A stretch of 64,000 nt of DNA from Bacteroidales bacterium (lineage in GTDB: Bacteria; Bacteroidota; Bacteroidia; Bacteroidales; UBA932): positions 62,001-126,000 of the forward strand of contig JAKSJM010000001.1 in assembly GCA_024398075.1 (NCBI GenBank), written 5' to 3'. Positions 59,655-64,000 of this stretch are shown here, piece by piece. The notes under the pieces were generated by a model. It searched no databases. It was not told the DNA's origin and saw only the letters and a list, made by a program, of their open reading frames with translations. The first letter of the stretch is position 1. The number at the start of each line of letters is the position of its first letter. Both the position numbers and the translations under genes were made by a program.

Positions 59655-60153
59655 ATGTCAGGCTGGTAAGAATCTTCTGGAAAAGAGTTGAGTGGACAAA
59701 TTCCTTGGTAGCTTGCGCTTTTACCATGTCTCCGTCCGACCATATCTCGATGTCTGCGGGTTTGGTTCCATAAGGAAGGATTATGAACTGGGTGGAGTCT
59801 TCAGTGGCAAAAAGGTTGTCTGAGATACGAGCTGGAAGTATGTCCATCAGATCGGGACTGATACTTATTCGTACTTTTCTTCCAGTACGATATGGGTTCG
59901 TGCCGAATATGTCTTCGGTTTCTTTGTACCAGTGTAGAATCTGCTCTGCATACTCTTTAAATAGCTTTCCCTTGGGAGTTAACGTCACGGAACCCCTTGC
60001 TCTGTCGAGTAGGATGGAGTCGGTCACTTTCTCTAATTCCGCTATATTCTGGCTTACTGCAGGCTGGCTTACGCCAAGTCTTCTGGCGGCCTTCGTGAAT
60101 GAGCCTTCCTCCGCAACTGCTATGAAGGTCTTGAGCCTGAAATCTTCAAACAT
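59653..60153 (-). CDS. Short LysR-type HTH regulator
   Basis: A 166-residue protein. Residues 1-60 are a complete LysR winged HTH (FIAVAEEGSFTKAARRLGVS, QPAVSQNIAELE, LLDRARGSVTLTPKGKLF), followed by the linker helix to about 85. The remaining 80 residues (VRISISPDLMDILPARIS, FIILPYGTKPADIEIWSDGD) resemble only the first half of the LysR effector-binding domain, which normally brings the total to about 300. No remnant of the second half is visible before the terminator, so this looks like a stable short form rather than a fresh truncation. It is divergent from the M19 dipeptidase gene. Confidence 0.82.
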   Translation of the reverse strand: MFEDFRLKTFIAVAEEGSFTKAARRLGVSQPAVSQNIAELEKVTDSILLDRARGSVTLTPKGKLFKEYAEQILHWYKETEDIFGTNPYRTGRKVRISISPDLMDILPARISDNLFATEDSTQFIILPYGTKPADIEIWSDGDMVKAQATKEFVHSTLFQKILTSLT

Positions 60154-60176
60154 GATAATAATTACTTATATTGGTG

Positions 60177-60184
60177 CAAATATA
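60177..60184 (-). promoter_or_regulatory. Putative -7 element for the short LysR gene
   Basis: On the minus strand this reads TATATTTG, matching TAnnTTTG, about 24 bases before the ATG at 60153. No -33 TTTG at the right distance. Confidence 0.45.
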
Positions 60185-60208
60185 ATAGGTATTGCCGTAA
60201 AAGTGAAG

Positions 60209-60216
60209 TATATTTG
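60209..60216 (+). promoter_or_regulatory. Putative -7 element for the M19 dipeptidase gene
   Basis: TATATTTG matches TAnnTTTG, 19 bases before the ATG at 60236. It stands 24 bases from the divergent LysR element, a layout typical of a LysR-type regulator and its target. Confidence 0.5.
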
Positions 60217-60235
60217 TTAGATTATTCTTTTAAAA

Positions 60236-61741
60236 ATGATGAGAAACTTTATCAAAGCTATTTGCGCTTTTTCCATGCTGATGTCCGCAGCGATGGCTTC
60301 AGCCCAGTCATGCAAATATCCGTCTTCTGTAGCAGGCACTTTCTCGGATGCCGATGCGGCAGCTGCTCTTGGTCAGCCTTCAACTCCTGTGATAGCCATT
60401 CCAGTCAGCGGAAGCATTGATTCTGCTCTTGTAGGAGAAGTCGTCAAAGCAGGTGGCGTGCCTGTGTGTGTGCCCTCTGACCTTAAGGACTTTAACATGT
60501 ACAGAGACCTTGCCGCTTCTTTCGATGGTTTCGTTCTCACTCCTGAGTTCGTGAAGGCGATGGATGCTCAGGCTGCGTCTCCGCAGAAGGGTGGGGCTGC
60601 GCTTCTTCTCATCAAGGCTGTTTCTGATAGAAATGTACCTGTCTTTGGCAGCTCTGATCTTCTTAAGAGCATAAATGCTGGAGTCAAGCATATTGACGAT
60701 AACTTTAACACCATCGACGAACTTGTCGTAAAGGCTTGCACCTATAAGAGAGCCAAGGCATTGATGCAGAGAATATTCACTCTGGATTCTCACAACGATC
60801 TCGCTTGTGAATATAGAGATGGAGCAAGTATCGGCAAGCGTTTCACTAACCAGGTCAGCGTCCAGAAGATGACCGAAGGTTATCTGGACGCGACATTCGC
60901 TGTGGCTTGGCTCCATCAGGATGGCACCGACGCGGAATCCACAGCGAAGGCGACGGCTAAGTGCAGTGGCATTGTCAATGCTCTTCAGGCCGATGTGGCG
61001 AAGTACTCGGACTATGTCGGATTGGCGAGAAACGAGGCTGAGGCCAGGGCACTGAAGGTGCAGGGAAAGAAGGTCGTTTTCATTGGCATTGAAAATGGTT
61101 ATGGCATAGGCAATGACATCTCGCTCATCAAGGACTATAGGGATAGGGGAGTGACCTATATGACACTTTGCCATACTGGTGACAATGCTATCTGTCACAC
61201 ATCAGCAGCCAAGAGCCCAAATCGTCATCTTGGACTCACAGCTTTCGGTAAGGAGGTTGTTGCTGAAATGAATGCCTGTGGCATGCTCATTGACCTTTCA
61301 CATGCTTCCGAGCAGACATTCTGGGATGTATGTGCCATCACCAAGGCACCTGTAGCATGTACCCACAGCGGTGCGAAGTCTCTGTATGGCCACGACAGAA
61401 ATCTTACAGACGAGCAGCTTCGCGAAATCAAGCGTATCGGCGGCGTCTGCCAGGTATACTTTGTAGACTCATTCATGCGCAAAGATCGCGCAAACGCTTC
61501 CATCAACGAAATGATTCAGCATATACTCCATTGTATCGATGTCGCTGGCATAGATTGTGTGGGCATCGGCTGTGACTTCGACGGAGGTGGCGGCGGCAAG
61601 GGCATCAACGGTATGAATGATGCCATCAACGTCACTGTACGCCTAATGGAGGCAGGCCTCACCGACTCGGATTTGGAGAAGGTTTGGGGTGGCAATTTCC
61701 TGCGCGTTCTAGGCGAGGCTCAAAAACTTGCAAGTAAATAA
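60236..61741 (+). CDS. Membrane-dipeptidase-like protein (M19) with C26-like N-terminal domain
   Basis: A 501-residue secreted protein (signal peptide ending ASAQ). Residues about 50-165 resemble the glutamine-amidotransferase-like C26 fold (VIAIPVSGSI, VVKAGGVPVCVPSD, FDGFVLTPEF), but I see no nucleophile-Cys motif, so this part is probably inactive. Residues about 175-500 are an M19 renal-dipeptidase-type barrel: metal ligands His186 and Asp188 (DSHNDL), Glu in GIENGYGIG, His in DLSHAS and THSGAKSLYGHDRNLTDEQL, and GIGCDFDGG. M19 enzymes cleave dipeptides, including D-amino-acid forms. A periplasmic role in peptide breakdown fits with the M16 protease gene 16 bases downstream. Confidence 0.85.
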   Translation: MMRNFIKAICAFSMLMSAAMASAQSCKYPSSVAGTFSDADAAAALGQPSTPVIAIPVSGSIDSALVGEVVKAGGVPVCVPSDLKDFNMYRDLAASFDGFVLTPEFVKAMDAQAASPQKGGAALLLIKAVSDRNVPVFGSSDLLKSINAGVKHIDDNFNTIDELVVKACTYKRAKALMQRIFTLDSHNDLACEYRDGASIGKRFTNQVSVQKMTEGYLDATFAVAWLHQDGTDAESTAKATAKCSGIVNALQADVAKYSDYVGLARNEAEARALKVQGKKVVFIGIENGYGIGNDISLIKDYRDRGVTYMTLCHTGDNAICHTSAAKSPNRHLGLTAFGKEVVAEMNACGMLIDLSHASEQTFWDVCAITKAPVACTHSGAKSLYGHDRNLTDEQLREIKRIGGVCQVYFVDSFMRKDRANASINEMIQHILHCIDVAGIDCVGIGCDFDGGGGGKGINGMNDAINVTVRLMEAGLTDSDLEKVWGGNFLRVLGEAQKLASK

Positions 61742-61757
61742 TTTCATAATAATCACA

Positions 61758-64000
61758 ATGAAAAAAATCATCTTTATTATCGCATCGCTGTTCGCAGCAC
61801 TCAGTGTGAATGCGCAGCAGTTGCAGCTCCTTCCAAACGACCCTGCAGTCCGCAAGGGTGTGCTTGAGAATGGAATGACTTACTACATTCGCCAGAATGA
61901 CAAGCCTGCGCAGCGCGCAGAGTTCTACCTGGCGACAAATATTGGAGCACTTCAGGAGGCACCAGACCAGGATGGTCTCGCACATTTCCTTGAGCACATG
62001 TGCTTCAATGGCACAAAGAACTTCCCTGGCAAGGGCATTCTTAACTATCTCCAGAGCATTGGCGCATCATTTGGTGGCAATGTGAACGCTTCCACCGGTG
62101 TGGAGCAGACCATCTACATGCTTACTAACATCCCACTTGTAAATGAGTCAGTGGTAGACAGCTGTATCCTCATCATGCATGACTACTCACATTTCGTGAC
62201 CTGCGACCCTAAGGAAATCGACGCTGAGAGAGGTGTCATCCTCGAGGAGAAGCGCTCACGCAATGATGCATCTTGGCGTATGCGTGAGGCTGCTGGCAAG
62301 TACATTTATGGTGACAATAAGTATGCTCATACTTCTATCATCGGTACTGAGGAGAACCTCAAGACTTTCAAGCCAGAGAGTCTTACTACATTCTATCATA
62401 CCTGGTATCGTCCAGACAACCAGGCACTCATCGTTGTAGGTGACGTAGATGTAGATGCAGTAGAGGCAAAGATCAAGAGCATTTTCTCTGACATTCCTGC
62501 ACCTGGTCCAGATGCACGTCAGAAGGATGTTATTGCATGCCCAGAGAATAAGGAGCCAGTCATTGGTATCGTTACCGATCCTGAGGCTTCAGGTACTGGC
62601 ATGACTCTTCTCTGGAGAAGTCCAGCAAGACCAGAGATTATGAATGGCACAGCTCAGGGTCTTCTCATCGACATCATTGAGGATATCGTTTACAGTGGCA
62701 TGTCAGAGCGTTTCACTGACATAGCAGCTCGTCCAAACGCTCCATTTATCAGCGCTCTCTTCGCAAACACCAAGCTCTGTGAGTCTATCGAGGCTCTTTA
62801 TGGCTCAGTATCTTGCGCTGATGGCCAGGCTATCGATGCATTCAAGGCATATATGACCGAGGTTCAGAGACTTAAGAGATATGGTCTCACAGACGGTGAG
62901 GTAGAGCGTGCGAAGGCTGATATTCTCAATAGCTATGAGAATGCAGCCAAGAAGGCTGATACAAGAAAGAATCCTCAGTTCGTTCAGCCACTTATCCAGA
63001 ACTTCTTTAACTCCAAGGAGTATATGGAGCCACAGGCTAAGCTCGAGCTCGTGAAGATGATGATGCCTCAGATCAATGCTCAGGTAGTTAACATGATCAT
63101 GGCTCAGGCTATCACCGATGAGAACTTCGTAGTTGTATACCAGGCTCCTGAGAAGGCAGGCCTTGTTCATCCTACCGAGGCGGATTTCCAGAAGGCTATC
63201 GCAGAGGTGGCTGCTTCAGAAATCGCTGCTCCTGCGGGTGAGGAGATCGCATCTTCATTCCTCGATGCAGACAAACTTAAGGCAGGTAAGGTCAAGAAGA
63301 CTCAGGCTGGTGTGAATGGCTCTACCATCTGGACTCTCAAGAACGGTGTGAAGGTAGTTCTCCTTCCTACCGAGTATGAGAAGGACAAGATCAGCATCAA
63401 TATGTTCCAGCAGGGTGGAAAGAGCCTCATCGAGACTGTTGACCTCCCTTCATTCGAGGACAACATTTGGAGCCTCTATCAGGCGAATACTGGTGTGGGC
63501 CAGTTCAGCTCTTCACAGGTTTCAAAGATGCTTTCTGGTAAGACTGTGGCTGTAGGCCCATACATTGGCGCTGACTATCACGGAGTATCTGCAAGCACCA
63601 ACCCTAAGGATATTGAGACTGCTCTCCAGCTTCTCCACATGTATTATACTGACCCTCGTTTCGATGAGGATGAGTATGCACAGGGCATCAGACAGCTTGA
63701 GGCTGTCCTTCCTAATCTCTCTAGCCAGCCAAACTTCATTCTCCAGAAGGCTCTCTATACTGATCTTTATAACAACGATAGAAAGTTCTTCATCTCTGAT
63801 GAAATTCTTGCAAAGGCTAATCTTCAGACTCTCGAGAGAGTATATCGTCAGCTCTTCAAGGATGCTGCTGGTGCAGTGGTAGTCGTAGTCGGTGACTTCG
63901 ATATGGACACTGTCAAGCCTCTCGTCGAGAAGTACATCGGCTCTCTTCCTAAGGGTAAGAAGGCTACCCAGTGGATCGATCGTCACGATTCATTCAGAGG
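61758..64000 (+). CDS. M16-family zinc protease, partial (C-terminus off the right edge)
   Basis: Starts at the ATG at 61758 with a signal peptide (MKKIIFIIASLFAALSVNAQ) and stays open to the window end (747 codons). The inverted zinc motif HFLEHM gives His76, Glu79 and His80. The third ligand is probably Glu157 in AERGVILEEK. GTEENLKTFKPESLTTFYHT, WYRPDNQALIVVGD and a second, non-catalytic M16-like half (from about residue 520, TIWTLKNGVKVVLLPTEYEK) follow, as in PqqL-type proteases of about 930 residues. It is exported and would degrade peptides in the periplasm. It is probably cotranscribed with the M19 dipeptidase gene. Confidence 0.92.
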   Translation, partial: MKKIIFIIASLFAALSVNAQQLQLLPNDPAVRKGVLENGMTYYIRQNDKPAQRAEFYLATNIGALQEAPDQDGLAHFLEHMCFNGTKNFPGKGILNYLQSIGASFGGNVNASTGVEQTIYMLTNIPLVNESVVDSCILIMHDYSHFVTCDPKEIDAERGVILEEKRSRNDASWRMREAAGKYIYGDNKYAHTSIIGTEENLKTFKPESLTTFYHTWYRPDNQALIVVGDVDVDAVEAKIKSIFSDIPAPGPDARQKDVIACPENKEPVIGIVTDPEASGTGMTLLWRSPARPEIMNGTAQGLLIDIIEDIVYSGMSERFTDIAARPNAPFISALFANTKLCESIEALYGSVSCADGQAIDAFKAYMTEVQRLKRYGLTDGEVERAKADILNSYENAAKKADTRKNPQFVQPLIQNFFNSKEYMEPQAKLELVKMMMPQINAQVVNMIMAQAITDENFVVVYQAPEKAGLVHPTEADFQKAIAEVAASEIAAPAGEEIASSFLDADKLKAGKVKKTQAGVNGSTIWTLKNGVKVVLLPTEYEKDKISINMFQQGGKSLIETVDLPSFEDNIWSLYQANTGVGQFSSSQVSKMLSGKTVAVGPYIGADYHGVSASTNPKDIETALQLLHMYYTDPRFDEDEYAQGIRQLEAVLPNLSSQPNFILQKALYTDLYNNDRKFFISDEILAKANLQTLERVYRQLFKDAAGAVVVVVGDFDMDTVKPLVEKYIGSLPKGKKATQWIDRHDSFR

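Noticed and set aside
1..64000. tRNA, rRNA, CRISPR arrays, insertion sequences and prophage genes
   Set aside because: I looked through the intergenic regions and the gene products and found no sequence supporting any of these; a dedicated tRNA or covariance scan could not be run.

Overview
The window is a stretch of chromosome from a member of the Bacteroidota, most likely order Bacteroidales. The evidence is two SusC-type TonB-dependent receptors (one with its SusD partner), lipoprotein signal peptides with the typical lipobox, BACON domains, POT transporters, DUF4831 and DUF1573 proteins, GldA/F/G-like ABC genes, and repeated matches to the Bacteroidota promoter pattern (TTTG, about 20 bases, TAnnTTTG). 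I see no rRNA, tRNA, CRISPR array, insertion sequence or prophage. Coding density is very high: no gene-free stretch reaches 300 bases, and the two longest gaps are about 265 bases each.

Left part (1-10686): a hemicellulose utilisation locus. On the minus strand an AraC-type regulator is followed by a secreted GH5 mannanase-CE7 acetylesterase fusion and a SusC receptor that runs off the left edge. Divergent on the plus strand are a GH31 alpha-xylosidase-like lipoprotein and a CE20/SASA-type acetylesterase. The enzymes point to acetylated mannan and xyloglucan. Next comes a small chaperone cluster on the minus strand (grpE, dnaJ and a C_GCAxxG_C_C redox protein).

Middle part (13235-35883): the most interesting region. 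A plus-strand operon encodes a GlpT-type organophosphate transporter, a metallophosphoesterase lipoprotein, SusC, SusD and a large BACON-domain surface lipoprotein. After a minus-strand ABC exporter block (one ATPase, two tandem GldF-GldG-like permeases) there is a second phosphate cluster: a GlpT/UhpT-family antiporter, divergent from a Ser-type sulfatase and a metallophosphoesterase-glycerophosphodiesterase fusion. Together they look like an envelope-to-cytoplasm system for capturing phosphodiesters, splitting them and importing the resulting glycerol phosphate or sugar phosphate. This is inference from gene content.

Right part (36000-64000): mostly housekeeping. It holds an AGCS amino-acid symporter; an 11-gene minus-strand run (two POT peptide transporters, TIGR02757, a zeta-like kinase, TldD, TldE, SlyD, GT2, TrkA, ABC-F, adenine deaminase); a DUF4831 protein and PepD; a 150-base palindromic element; the rpsF-rpsR-rplI operon; parE; a DUF1573 protein with a putative heavy-metal exporter; a 2[4Fe-4S] ferredoxin; a short LysR protein; an M19 dipeptidase with a C26-like N-terminus; and a partial M16 zinc protease cut by the right edge.
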